Assembly (NCBI GenBank): GCA_948099385.1
Contig: CANUEZ040000129.1
Location: forward strand, 5,208,001 to 5,272,000
DNA: 64,000 bases
From: Fasciola hepatica
Lineage: Eukaryota; Platyhelminthes; Trematoda; Plagiorchiida; Fasciolidae
Direction: 5' to 3'
Part shown: piece after piece, positions 1 through 12,141 of the stretch
How positions within the stretch are numbered: position 1 is the first letter of the stretch
How the letters are laid out: each line of letters begins with the position of its first letter
Notes under the pieces: generated by a model
Told to the model about the DNA's origin: nothing
Database searches by the model: none
What the model saw: only the letters and a program-made list of their open reading frames with translations
Translations under genes and position numbers: made by a program

Positions 1-586
1 ACAACATACGATTAGAATAACGGAGCAAAGGCGGATAGAAAAATACAAGCATTCCAACAAGACAGCCTTAGCGAAACTAGAGCCGGATTCAGCTGTCACT
101 CCTCACTCCATAGCCCAGGGACAGCCAAGACTACGAGGAAACAAAAATTCCCCATAACGGATTGGGAAATTCGACTGAACACGCTTGTATACCGGATATC
201 TGTCATCTAACACCTACCCTGAATGCGTCAACCGAAAGTACTAGGCAGCCAAATCCGCACTGACATCACTAACAAACAAGCACATCATCACTCCGACGGC
301 TGACCTCGTCACCACTGACTCTGATCATGGGAGTACTTGGGACTAAAACCAGTCAATCTAATGGAATAAACAGACCCCACAGTTAACCTATAAATGATTC
401 ATCAGAGTCAGTTGATTGCAAAATTGTCTTGAAAATCGTGACTCACTGTAACCGAGACGTGGGCTAATCGTTATTTTCCACCTACAATACCGTGATATTG
501 AAATTATATTTTTCTCGTTCTTCATTATCTCTGATTTTGCACCTTTGAAGATTCTTATCATCCTCGTTCTGTTTGACTTTCTTCAG

Positions 587-595
587 CTCGGGGAC
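587..595 (+). CDS. Gene A micro-exon, triplet P-R-G
   Basis: CTCGGGGAC between CTTCAG and GTAAGT. With a C carried from the previous exon it reads CCT CGG GGA + C. It is the first exon of gene A visible in the window; the preceding exon and its last base are not seen, so Pro is inferred from the other exons of this block, which all end in C. Confidence 0.8.
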
Positions 596-3034
596 GTAAG
601 TTTCACCTGAAAAAATGGGCGTGAAAAGGTTTGCTATCTTCAAAGAAAGCGATTTATTAGACAGGGACGTGGTTTAGCCTTGCACTCAAAGAGGCGCAGA
701 CAGTTTTCCTTTAGTGACCTAGGTTTTCGTAAAAAGCAAACGAAATAAAATTCTTTAGTGCATTCCATATTCTATGTAGAGGTGATGACGCTGAACTTTT
801 TATGTTTTCTATTTCGCGCTTTGTTCCTGATATTCAGCTTGTGGACGTGAGTTTTGAATTTTCCATTTGCCATTACCCACTTGAATGATGAAATCTCCAA
901 CAGTAGTGGAAATTCAGTCCGTTAACCTCACAGAAAGATACTTTAAATTTCTGTACATCAACATAATAAGTGGGAAATTGCGGGATAGAAGTGAAGTTCA
1001 CCAAATGAAAAAAATTAACCTACCTTTTTCAACGGAATATATACATGTTCACAAGAAAATAACTTAGAACAACCGGAAACATTTAATTACGTACACTGCT
1101 GGCTTCAACACATCTTCCGACTAGAGTATTACGGAGATTATACTTTCGACAAATATATAACCCCTCATTAGCTCTGAAACCAAGCACCCTTATGTTGTTC
1201 GAAAAAATATCTCCCCATTTTTACAAACAATGGTTTTTCTCCATCCGTCCCGATTTGCAACATGTAGCTCCCGGACGTGAGTGTAAAGATTTTTTCAGTA
1301 GACTTGAATAGACTTTGTTATTCACATGTTATTACCGTGAAGGTTTTCCTTCCTTTGGATGTCTGACACTTCGCTTTCGATGCATCTTCATGTAAGGCGA
1401 GATTTAGTTACCACTCTGCGCTTAAGCAGCCGCTGTTTTAATGGAAAGCTTGGAACTCTCGGTTGCTTGATAAAAATGCTTACCTCCATGCACCACTGGC
1501 TTTAATACATTTGTGATACTGACAGCGCGGTAAATGATGTTAGATACGCTTGAACTAAAAGAGTGGTCACACACAGCTGTCAGATCGAATTCATTTTTGT
1601 TACTTCAGATGTAATTTCTTCAATTAAGCGATTGTCGTTTATCATCATTCATGATCCTCAACATTCAGCACCTGGACGTGAGTATAAGTATTCGTTTGTT
1701 ACCTCGACTTTGGCAGATTAACTAATTCATCATACTGTTTCCCTTTTTGAGATTCCGTTCTATAATTTAATAATGTAATCACGGGGATTGTTTATATAGT
1801 GAAGGAAAAAAGGGCATTGAGAAAAAGAAAGGTGTACAACTAACAAATATTTATTATCAGGAAGGAGCAAAGTAGACGGACAATTCATGCTAACTACATA
1901 ATCGGGAGGTTTGATTGCCAATGGACAGTGCTTCTGTGTAGTTGAGCAACCATTGGTTTGTTGGTAGACTGTATGACCTCGTGTGCTTCGTATGGAACTA
2001 CGCAATCTCTCTTCTCCCAAAGATGTCGCATGATCCACTACCTGGGAAGTCGTATATTTGGTAAGGATGTAGCAAAATGATCCTGGATACATTGTCCAAG
2101 TCGACCACTTTGGCTTCTCTATCCAGACTATCCAAACAAGTTTGTTCAAAGCACCTACATTTTACTTACGAAATAATGAACTATCAGTGAAGCACAAGCT
2201 ATTAGGTGTATCCCACGGACCTGTTTCACTGGTCATTCGATCCACTTAAATACGGTCGTCAATTTCTGTATTCATTCAGCTCGAGGACGTAAGTGTTTTC
2301 CAATGAGTGACTTTCTTTGGAATGGCTTTAGTTTACCCAGTTACTGCGGATTCGTCTTTGCATTGATCAAAATATATAATCTCGACCACAGTGACAAGCA
2401 TGAGCTGGTGTTTTCTGGCAGTATTCTCAATATTATTATTCCACTAAACATCAGTCGTACTTCTGTACTCTGAGTCCGTCTGAATTCTCTCTTCGCTTCG
2501 TAAAATATCATTGACTCAACACAGTGTTAACTACTACATATTTGCTAGTCACATCGGCTTATTCCGTATGTCTTAATCGAGTCCCAATCAGCTTTTTCCT
2601 ACGTGTCCCTGCCGTCATGTATGTCAATGTCAAGTTCACAAACAATTGGGAGCAGACACCAACGAAGACGGAACATGACACTTCCCGTTTTATTCGAACC
2701 ACACCACTCTCTCCACGAACACCCCAGTCTGGTAGCATTCCGTCCCACCATTTATGAAACACATTAAAAAAATAACTCATTTCAGTTCCTTATGAAACCG
2801 AATGTAGAAAATGTTGTTCGTACTCACAGCTGCTTTCTTAGTGAAACAATGCCTTCATTGAAAGCCAATCTGTTTGATTATCATGTTCGTTCGTCCCCAT
2901 TCTGATGTGAATACTAACTTTGGGCGAATATCACGCACGTATTTACAGGTTCCGGAAAACCCTGCAAGTATTTTCGACGCCCATGTGACATCCGTGCTGT
3001 GAGTTACAGGCTAAATATAGTAAATCACTGTTGA
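587..3034 (+). CDS. Gene A: 3' part of a collagen-like micro-exon gene (5' end outside window)
   Basis: Spliced gene read from five 9-base exons at 587-595, 838-846, 1268-1276, 1669-1677 and 2280-2288, plus a terminal exon at 2949-3034. Each small exon sits between an AG acceptor and a GTGAGT or GTAAGT donor and is phase 1-1. Joined in order the exons read PRG, PCG, PPG, PPG, PRG, then RSG and a 23-residue tail with three Cys, ending in TGA. The Gly-X-Y register runs unbroken into the last exon, which is strong internal support. By architecture it resembles the micro-exon genes of schistosomes, but the content is collagen-like; a secreted product is inferred from gene B, because the 5' exons of gene A are not in the window. 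It is probably a tandem paralogue of gene B, whose last visible exons use the same PRG/PCG codons. Expression and the full exon count are unknown. Confidence 0.8.
838..846 (+). CDS. Gene A micro-exon, triplet P-C-G
   Basis: CTTGTGGAC between ATTCAG and GTGAGT; reads CCT TGT GGA + C. The Cys at the Y position is identical to the gene B exon at 63108, down to the nine bases. Confidence 0.85.
1268..1276 (+). CDS. Gene A micro-exon, triplet P-P-G
   Basis: CTCCCGGAC between TGTAG and GTGAGT; reads CCT CCC GGA + C. Gly-Pro-Pro is the archetypal triple-helix triplet. The acceptor is TAG after a C/T-rich stretch in 1240-1256. Confidence 0.82.
1669..1677 (+). CDS. Gene A micro-exon, triplet P-P-G
   Basis: CACCTGGAC between ATTCAG and GTGAGT; reads CCA CCT GGA + C. 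It uses different Pro codons from the previous exon, so the residues are conserved while the bases differ. Confidence 0.85.
2280..2288 (+). CDS. Gene A micro-exon, triplet P-R-G
   Basis: CTCGAGGAC between ATTCAG and GTAAGT; reads CCT CGA GGA + C. The final C completes the first codon (CGT) of the terminal exon at 2949. Confidence 0.85.
2949..3034 (+). CDS. Gene A terminal exon, Cys-containing basic C-terminus with stop
   Basis: Acceptor TTTACAG ends at 2948. With the C from the previous exon the frame reads RSG, then K-P-C-K-Y-F-R-R-P-C-D-I-R, then a stretch ending V-N-H-C and TGA at 3032-3034. There is one more Gly triplet, then a non-helical basic tail with Cys at three places, suited to disulfide bonding between chains (inference). 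A good donor-like GTGAGT lies at 2999. If used, the exon would be 50 bases and leave phase 0, unlike every other exon here, so I prefer the read-through terminal exon. Confidence 0.7.
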
Positions 3035-3459
3035 AAAAGTACCCAACTGCAGTAGCCCTCTGTGGTTCAATTTCATTCACCGTAAACGGCCAACCTCAGC
3101 TTGCTTGTACTCCATGGAGATATTCTGAGTATGTGTGCTCTTATTCGGTATATCTAATTCCGATTATGTAAAACCGAGTGTGGACCTTTTTCACTACTGG
3201 TATATTCCGGAAAATCCGTGAAACATGTTCATTGCTTCCATGAGCACTCCATTATGAAGATAGTTGTCTTTTATATTTCCACTGTTTCAGGATATTTATT
3301 GGCTACCAAGTGAAACAATTAGTTTCTTGCCACTGCTAATCATGCTATGATTTTTCTGCACTTGGAGATGAAAGCGGTGTAATGTGCTTCTGGGCAGTTT
3401 ATGCAGCCCTATACCTTCGGATTTATAAAACTACTACTGAAAACGGCGGAAGTAGTAGT

Positions 3460-3465
3460 AATAAA
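3460..3465 (+). terminator. Possible polyadenylation signal for gene A
   Basis: AATAAA about 425 bases after the stop codon of gene A. It is only a hexamer match in AT-rich DNA; other A-rich variants occur nearby. Confidence 0.25.
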
Positions 3466-6400
3466 AAGTAAAGCTCCAGGGGCACACTCACCATCGAGGA
3501 ACACATTGTGCATACGATGTGACATGAAAATGTAAGTGTGCGTGTGACGTACACTCAGACAACAAGTACGAAAACATGGCTCTCCTCCTTCAAAATAAGG
3601 TGATCCACACAAATGGGATCAGTGCAACACGGAACATTTAGGGGAAAAAACTTTCCTAATCGAAAACTTCAAATGTCAACTTGATCAACAGTTCCCAAAA
3701 TGATTTTGATAAACGTTTTGATTACTTAACCATACTCAGGACATTACTCAGGAGTTTACCTTTGAGTGAACCCATTGTACCAGCAATTGAATCGCTGGTA
3801 ACTTCAAGGGTTATTTGACACCCATCCAAGATATCTCTTCCCCGTTCTGATCTATATTTGCTAATATAGACCTAATGAAATGATGGGTACAACAGTCAGT
3901 TTGAAGGCCGGCCGTGGTGGACGATGTCATTTATTCACTCCCAAGGCTTTAAAGGCTATCACAGATGTAAAGTACGACCGATGTACCAAACAATCTCTCG
4001 ATCGTTCCCTTTTTTGGACAAGCTGTAGGTCGGAAGATCAGGTTATGTCCGAAGTAAAACACGTTCGTCGAATTGACTGCTTAACTGAAGGGCCGCAAAG
4101 TAGAGGAAACGTGGACCATCTGGGCAAGTGGCGATTTCAGAGGAACTCATATCTCAGTGCACCGTGACAGCAAAAGCTTGTTGTGAGTGATAGCCGATGA
4201 ACTATATTTTGATGTATACTATGTTCCCCACAATTCACAAAATTCCTCTTGGTTGCATCTTTTGAATGGTAAGATTCCAACTTCAGATAATTTCCGGCTG
4301 GTTTTACGCTTTTGCTTTTTCAGTGATTTGCCCTCCCTTCGACAGGCTGATTAGGTCAATCCAATCTCCGTCATTTGCTGTTGATCTGAATGTGCTCCGG
4401 TGATCGCTGACTATATTCAACGTATTTCTGATCCCATTTTCCCATGTATTATTAAAAATTCTTGCAACTTGAAAAAAATTTATCTTTCCACCAACAATGG
4501 GAGTGATATGGGTAGGAATTTACCGGAAAGTGAGACATATCCCCTCAGTAGATCACACTGTGTTGGAAAAACAGAAGCCTAGATAAGTCGAACAACACGG
4601 ATATTAAATATCAGTACTTTTGAGCCCGACTACAAAACTAAATGGCGAAATGCTTTCCGTTCATTCCACAATTTTGTGACTGAAATCCCACCAATGGGCT
4701 CCCGGATCTTGGCAGGACCCGATCAGTTAAAAATCTTCGTAAACACAGTGGGAGCAGTTCGTATGAGAATAAATTCAGTGTCGGAAGACACGTGACCGGA
4801 AAGGAACCGGGAGGCGCAGGTCACCGGAGAATCGATCCTTCCGGAGTATGGGTGTCAAAATGAATTGTTTATAAGACTGGGTCAAAGTTCTACCGTTCTG
4901 AGTTTTCTCACCCAATAAAAAGAGGTGTCATTCCTGTTACGGACAAAATTGACATGTTTGATAGTTTTGGGCGATCTGTAGTAAGTCATGATTTTTCTTT
5001 GCGTCAGAATTTCCAAAATAAATCTGAGGAGGATTTGAGTGCTGAAACTAGTTGATGATTTTAAGCTAATATCAGAGCTCCCACGGCCTTGTAGGCCTGG
5101 CTTTTCGTGGACCTATTGTAGCTGCGGTGATAGGTTGTCTAAATTCCACTGAGGTATGTATGCTCGAGTAGTGTGAATGATATCGTGAATGTAGCACATG
5201 CAAATCTACGTTTGAGATTAAACTTCTGTCCGGAGGGAAGGCCATGGTAGCTGATGAGCACCTACAAATATTTTGACCACTCAAGGTGGAGTAGTTGGGA
5301 CGGATTCCAACAGTCCTCGCCTTGGCTAGCATGAGACGTTCTGCCGGTCTTGAATACTAATTCCTAGCGCACTCTCCACCGTAGAAAGGGTCCTAGACCA
5401 AAAATAAACTCGCAAGGCGTGTGGAACTGTTCCACCTCAGTCCCCAGTTGGACCGAAACCACGGTATTTTGTGATCATCATTCCCTACCACTTCCACTTA
5501 TTTTGTTAATAAACTAATCCTCCAAGTGGCAAGAGTATGAAACACCGCAAATGAGCAGGGGCAATTCAACGATGAATTCGTATTGCAAAATATGGGCACC
5601 ACCAAACGCGATGTGGTTCCCGTTTGCTATTGCCCACTTCATCTGGGGTGTCATTTATATTCGATGCAACCAATCTAAATCCTTGAACAAGGAAAGGAAA
5701 TCAGTTACTTAAACGAGATGCCGATCGGTCTGCTATCACAGCGAAAGGTCACGGAATATCACGGTGGGGTACATAAAAGAATATGACTTCAGGTGTGTCG
5801 TCTTCGAACACCATACTATCATAGAGAAATTACTAAAGCTCACAAGTTAGTTTTGGTTGTTTTACGGGGTTCAGCGAAATAGTAATGGTAAACAAATCTG
5901 GTGGGAGATAATGGTATGTTTCCAAAAATCCGAAACCACGACCGCACGGGGAAGATACGTACGGTTACGAGTCAGTTAAAGTAACAGATTAATTCCCCGT
6001 TGACTGAAAACAGTCCGTGAACAATTTGGATGGAGATGTCTGAGACCATATCCGGCAAAGCCACTGGGGCTTATAAAGCGTATCATGAACTGTGAATATC
6101 AAAAAGAGGTCACCCGATATTGTATATTTGGTAGCAATGCCTGAAGCTGTGCCGATTAGGCAGAAAGAAAAATCAAACGTTTACGGCGGGGCATGTCTTG
6201 ACTCAGTTTGAACTTTCCCCAGTGGGATTAATTGTGAAGCTCAATAAAAATAAGCATTCTAAAATCAGGATACATTTAAATTTGAAGCAGTTACGAAAGA
6301 TCAATAAAAATGCACAATTTACGTCGGAAAAAACGATGTTTATATGAGAACAGTTTTGTTAACTCCCCGGGTTCGCTAGAGCGAGAGGAAGAACAAAGAC

Positions 6401-9400
6401 CATCCGCACTTAATGGCCGCGCAAGTCTTAATGATTAGACCGTATACTGGACAACGAGATCAGTTCTATGAACCACTTTTGATCAGGTCAGTAATGTGCT
6501 AGGTCGCTTGCAAGTATCTGGTGTTGATAGCTCAGTAAACTACTCTGAATGAGCAACATCAATGATGATTGTGAAGAGATAAAGTATATTTCCCATCTGT
6601 AGGGACTTTTAAAAAGGTTGAACTGATTCGTTAGAGGCAAATCAGCATAGCGCCCCTTAGCAACAGTAGACAATCAAACCCACTTAAAGAGAGAGGAATC
6701 AGATTTTAGATGATAGATTTCCCATAAAATTAACTCGACGGGGAGTCAAGATATTCGTTGGCCATAAATCCACCTAAAAGGCTGAATGGCTGTAACGAAG
6801 TATCCTTCGGTTTAAAATGTGCACCTCCTCATTCCACTAAATAATGAACGGCATGTTTCATGGTTTGTCTTTGGCTGCCGCCTATGTGGACTCCAGTAAT
6901 TATTTTAAGCACAAACAGTCATGCACATTTCCATCATCGGAAAATTTAGTCTCATATAAGCAGCTGATTAGGTCCCACATTTGCTTAGAAAAACGTCTTC
7001 TATTTTCTACTCTTTCTGGTACCCGAGTTTAGTTGTTAATGCTACTGGTAGATATCCGAATCCATTACCGCGAACCCCATTTGCGAAATGTCAACAGGGA
7101 CTAGAATTCCTACAATCCGGTTGTTTCTGGGTATGATCAGCTCATTCAATCAATTTGTACCGGTCGAATCAGGCGGTTTGCTGATACTATAAAATGGCAT
7201 ATAAATGAACAACTAGAGGAACGACCTTTAGACAACAATTCAACCTGGTTAGCTTAGCTACAGAACTACTCAAAATCAAAGAGTTCAAGGCAATATACAC
7301 GCTAGTGTATGCTTGTTCAGGATGGAAATAAGCAGAAAGTATGAAAATGTCCTCCGTAAACAATCCGCTAATGATAAACATATGGCACAAACGGAAGTTC
7401 AGCTGCTGCCACTGATACGATGATTCAACATTGTTGACCTTGCCTACGAAAGCGATTTCAGTGGACGATGTTAAGCACGAACTGCAGGAATCAAAAGGGG
7501 AGAATGGGCAGCACTTGTTCACAGGGTGCCTCTCGGCATGCAACACTAGATGGGACAGGTCCATCCACTTCGAAAGAAACACAACCAACTTGATAGGAGT
7601 ATTCCCAGTGGTCAGCCTTATGTGTGATCAGATGGACGTAGCATTTGCAGCATAATGCCAACCGATATAACAGCGTATTTTATCATCAGGTGTTTCTCAC
7701 AAAAACAGCTATCAGTAAGAAGATATCCCGATCAAATCAGGTACATGATACATCCTTTCCAGTTGGACATCACAATGAAATCTTATCAAGGCCAGGATTT
7801 ATAAGATACGCTGATGTGGCGGCCCAACACAAATGTGGGGTGAACAGAGAGCTTGATTGACCTCGGACCATCAGTTGGTCTAGATTCATGCGTTACTTGA
7901 TCCAGCACGTCCTGCACTGTTCCCAGCTATTTGAACATACGCGGCTCCGTCAAGCGGACAGCTTTTGTTTTTTCTTTTGATCTAGGCGATCCAGGGACAT
8001 TAGGATATGTCCTAAAACAACTGATTTTCAATAATGTGCTTCCCCTTTCTAGACTGGCTCAGCTGTCTTCTAGTGCAGGTGTCGGAAATTAATTTACCTC
8101 CAAATTCAAACTTGTTTGAAAGCCCTCAAAAGTTTAAAACGCATCTCTTGGTTTGTTAAAAAACCACCATAGATGCAGTCTACTCTGAGTAGTTCACTGA
8201 GATAACGACAACAACTAACTGCAGGTCATTTAGCTGAATATTATCCCGGTCAGCAGGAGTGTATGGAGCTGGTCTCATAGGCCGGAATATAGCTGTCTTG
8301 CTTGAGATATCTTCCTGGTGTTGCTTTGGTGCACAAACCCAGATTGTTGGAAAAATATGTGTGCTATTTTCTGCCTGTATTTGTTTAAAATTTTGATTGG
8401 CCAATATCTCTGACTTTGGGGTGAAAAAACACGACTGAGATCCTTGATTTTTATCTGCAAAACTCGGTAATGGAACAACCCAAAAGCTCAAGCTTCTCAA
8501 TGCACAGAACGTCAATTAGGTTCCTTAAACATCCGTTATTATCATAAGCTGGTGCAGCGAGCTTTGGATTGCACAACTCACACATACACTTTACAGTTTC
8601 TGCAATGCTCCTTTGATTATTTGAAGCGTCATAAGCTAACTGGCTTACTGGCTGGAGAGCTGGGCACCCTAATACCTCCTATTAGGAAAGTGATACAAGA
8701 GTTGCCTCTGAAGCGAAATCAAACTGAAAATGAGTGAGACATCTTGACCAAAAGAGACATGAATTTTTGCTTTGAATAGGTCTCAGCTAATTAAAAGAGG
8801 ACAACAGCAGAGTTCTCATGTAGATATGAACGGTTTATCGAAGGCTGAGACTAATACTTATTGGGTTCGGGATATATTTGTTTTGTACTGGTACCAACAT
8901 TTTTGTTTCGGTCGTTTTCTATCACACACGTAACAGATTTGATCAACGTATGGGAAGTGTTTCACAAAAAGCCAATCCCCCCATTTTACGCATACTTCAG
9001 GAGGTATGGATCGATGATTGAATAGATTATGGATTGCTTGCGTATTTCAATTTTTGGTTGGTGTAACTTCTAGTCGATTCATTTCGTTGGGCGCACTCCC
9101 ATTTAGCATCATTTCTGGGTCCGTTTTATATTTGTCATCCGTTGACATTCTTGTGTGATAGTCTGAGGAGTTTTGGGGTTGAGGTAATACACGGATGCAG
9201 ATTCAGATACACAGTGGACTTTCGTATTAGTTCTGACGACCACCATAGATTGTAACCAAAGGTGAAGCAGGTATTTTTCCATGACAAATGAATCCACAAA
9301 AATGGGATGATGAAACCGGATTAGTGTGAGTTACGCAATCTCGTGCAGCGGATTTTAGCACCATAACCGCAAAAAATGTTGAGCTGATGATTCCCACGAG

Positions 9401-11035
9401 CAACATCACCAGCTTCTCTCTTTCTTTCACGTCCTCCTTCTATTTTGAAACCATGAACTTCACAAAAAGCCTCCAGCACCTTTATTGGGTAGACAACCAG
9501 GTTGCAGGGTGCTATAAAGTTCTCGAATCTGCTGCATAATTTTCCATCTAATGCAATCTATTGTTACATATCTGTGGATGGGGCCTTTGATAATGGGTCT
9601 TCATTGTAAGGTAGGAAATGAAGATCTCTCCAACGGAGAATTAGGACCCTGCCTGTTTGGTAATTTATGCAGCATATTTGAAAAATCCGGTACTGATGTA
9701 GAAATTTTTCTATGCACTGACGAATGAAATTGTCAATCAACCCGACGGTTAATCATACGTATAAATGCGGTAGACTATTGTCCCTTCATTCTTTAAAAAT
9801 AAATTTGGCATCCGAATAAGCAGTGTTAAAATTTTCAAGTAGTGGATTTGTATGGCCGTTGCTTTTTACCACACACTGGGTATCTTCTGCGTATCTTTAG
9901 CACATGCATAGTATTTTCAAATTTTACCATGAACATGTAAGCTATCAGTTCAAACTTGGACATGATTCGTATTACCCGGTGACTCAGGAAATCTCCGATA
10001 TTTACTGTTAAGTACTGTTTCAGGCAACTTGGGAAAGTTTCGGATATGTTGGCAGGTTATACTTGGTTTCAGTTCACAAAACTGAAGTGAAATTTATTAA
10101 ACTTTTGGGTAAAATCATACATTCCAGTTGGATCGCGAGTGAACGCGCACCAAACAATCATTATTGCACAGCCTCCAACGAGGTTATCATACTACTGGAC
10201 AGCCTGAGGGAAATTGTTGCCAGATAGTTGACTATCCTCAATAGTACGCGAATGTTAGTTTAGTCACTGTACGATAGTTATTGGGCAAAATACGGTAATC
10301 AGTTTCAAACGTAATCAGCTTGATGATGCCCATTTTACTAAATTACCGTTTACCACCCATCTACAACTATAATAACCTTGACAAAGTAAGGGAATTTAAG
10401 TAAGCAGTCCATAAGATGAAAGATATCAAACGTCGGACGATTGTATATTGCCCTTTATGGTCTGCCGAGTTTCAACGAGATCCGTGCAACCAGCGTCTGC
10501 TTCTCATGATAAGAAAAGCTTTTGCATTCATACCACTTGCTCATCATACTGTTATCGTTATTTTCTTAGTTAGTTTGCTGCCGAGAAGTACCAATAAGAT
10601 AACCACCGAAATCCACAAACCGGCCACGGCTGCTCCATCTAAACTGGGTTATGTGAATTCGCTCACATTCAGGAGGCCGATATGAAGATACGAGAATAAA
10701 CCACGAACATGTTGGTGAAAATGCTGTTCTAATGAATGAAATACCACTGAACAAAGAATACGCAACTTGTTATTCGGTTCTGGTGCTCTGAAGTGACCGA
10801 CATTGCCATTTTATTGACAATGAAAAAGTTTGTGCTGGTATACATACCACTAACTGTCCACTAGACTGACGTAGGTAGCTTTATCCGATCTCTTTTGGAT
10901 AAACGTAGCACTTGTGTGGTATAAACGGAAAATCTATTTATCGTTCACAATCCTCCCAACCAGACAGTGCAGTGTAATATTTTTCTTTGTGCATTGGAAA
11001 ATACATTTAGATTTTTTACGTCCAAAAGTCCGAGC
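3466..11035. other. Intergenic DNA, no supported gene
   Basis: Between gene A and the tRNA-like sequence I find no ORF with a recognisable family, no array of small exons and no clear repeat boundary. The ORFs present (for example 3880-4167 plus, 5072-5332 minus, 7187-7588 minus) are short, overlap ORFs on the other strand and have no motif I can name. The 5.07-5.33 kb ORF may be part of an old repeat, but I cannot assign it. Confidence 0.5.
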
Positions 11036-11039
11036 TGTG

Positions 11040-11104
11040 AGATGGAATCGAAAAGGCGACACTCCGCTTACCGGTCAGATGCTCTACCGACCGAGCCATC
11101 GGTA
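11040..11104 (-). tRNA. tRNA-like sequence, probably a pseudogene or SINE head
   Basis: On the minus strand the A-box-like TGGCTCGGTCGGTAGAGC (11081-11098) is followed at the right spacing by a B-box core TTCGATTCC (11044-11052). The D-arm pattern is good, but I cannot build a clean five-pair anticodon stem or a full acceptor stem. I therefore read it as a decayed tRNA or tRNA-derived repeat. Confidence 0.4.
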
Positions 11105-12141
11105 AAACTTAGAAACATTTTCGATTAAGCTACTGCCACCGTTATCAGTAGTAGTATTAGAAATTCGAAGCTTTTAGAGCATGCCACTTTGCGAATGACT
11201 ATAGACAAATTGCCATCGTTTCATTTCATTCACCAGGATACCAAACCGACTTATTTCTTTCGCCTGATTGTATCTATGCATGTATTTGATTTTTTTGTCA
11301 GGAATATTGTCTACAGAGAGCCAACACCAGGTTTCTATAGAATGAAAAATATCTGGTAAACATTTTCTAGGAACTGCGATTCCTAGCTGTTCTAAAAGGC
11401 TGCTCAACCACTTTGCCACTGCTTTGTATGGAGAATCATGAATACAAGAAATCGGTCAAAGGCGGGCTTTTTCCACTCCTCGGTGGGCCTTACTGCCTAA
11501 GAAGTATGCATTTAAGCAAACGCCCTAATGAACACCACATGGCAGCTTTGAACACAGGAGTCATACGAGAGTGTGACCAAACCTTATTCATTCAAACGGC
11601 CCATTAGATCCGATAACCGCCTTTCTCACCATTCACAAAGTTTGGGACAAGAAATTAGGACTCATCGGGTGTCGTATGCCAGCTGCAGATAATGGCATGA
11701 GTATTCTCTGCTCTGAGATCAGAAACATTTTGTGCTTGCTCCTAGACTCCGTTGGCGCACTTCATGTTCCGGAACACGTGTGCAACTACGTGAAAGTTCA
11801 CCACTATGATCCTTTGCGCAGACGTGCAAGTTCAAAGATAGATTTGAATCATTATTCCTCTTTCGTGATTCATGAGTCATTTATTCGTCATCATCATCAC
11901 CATCTTTATCGTACGTCGTTAGGCAGCATGGCCTGCCCTACTGATCGTGGCCTTCCTCACCATGTTGCTCATGGAAATAGAAGGAAGGAATATACAAGGT
12001 GGACAGTGAGTGCATCTACAGGGGTGGTAAATGGAAACAAAGCCCTTGTATCTAACCCACCGAATGCACAGTATAACCATACAAAAGCGCATTGATCAAT
12101 TATTCTCATTCTACAGAAGGTGATAATTTGATCGTCACTGC

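Noticed and set aside
661..668. TTAG-ACAGGGAC-GTGG, resembling a micro-exon
   Set aside because: Eight bases, poor donor and only 65 bases after a good exon; it may be chance or a very worn copy.
7187..7860. Cluster of ORFs on both strands
   Set aside because: No motif, no spliced pattern, and strands overlap; treated as chance.
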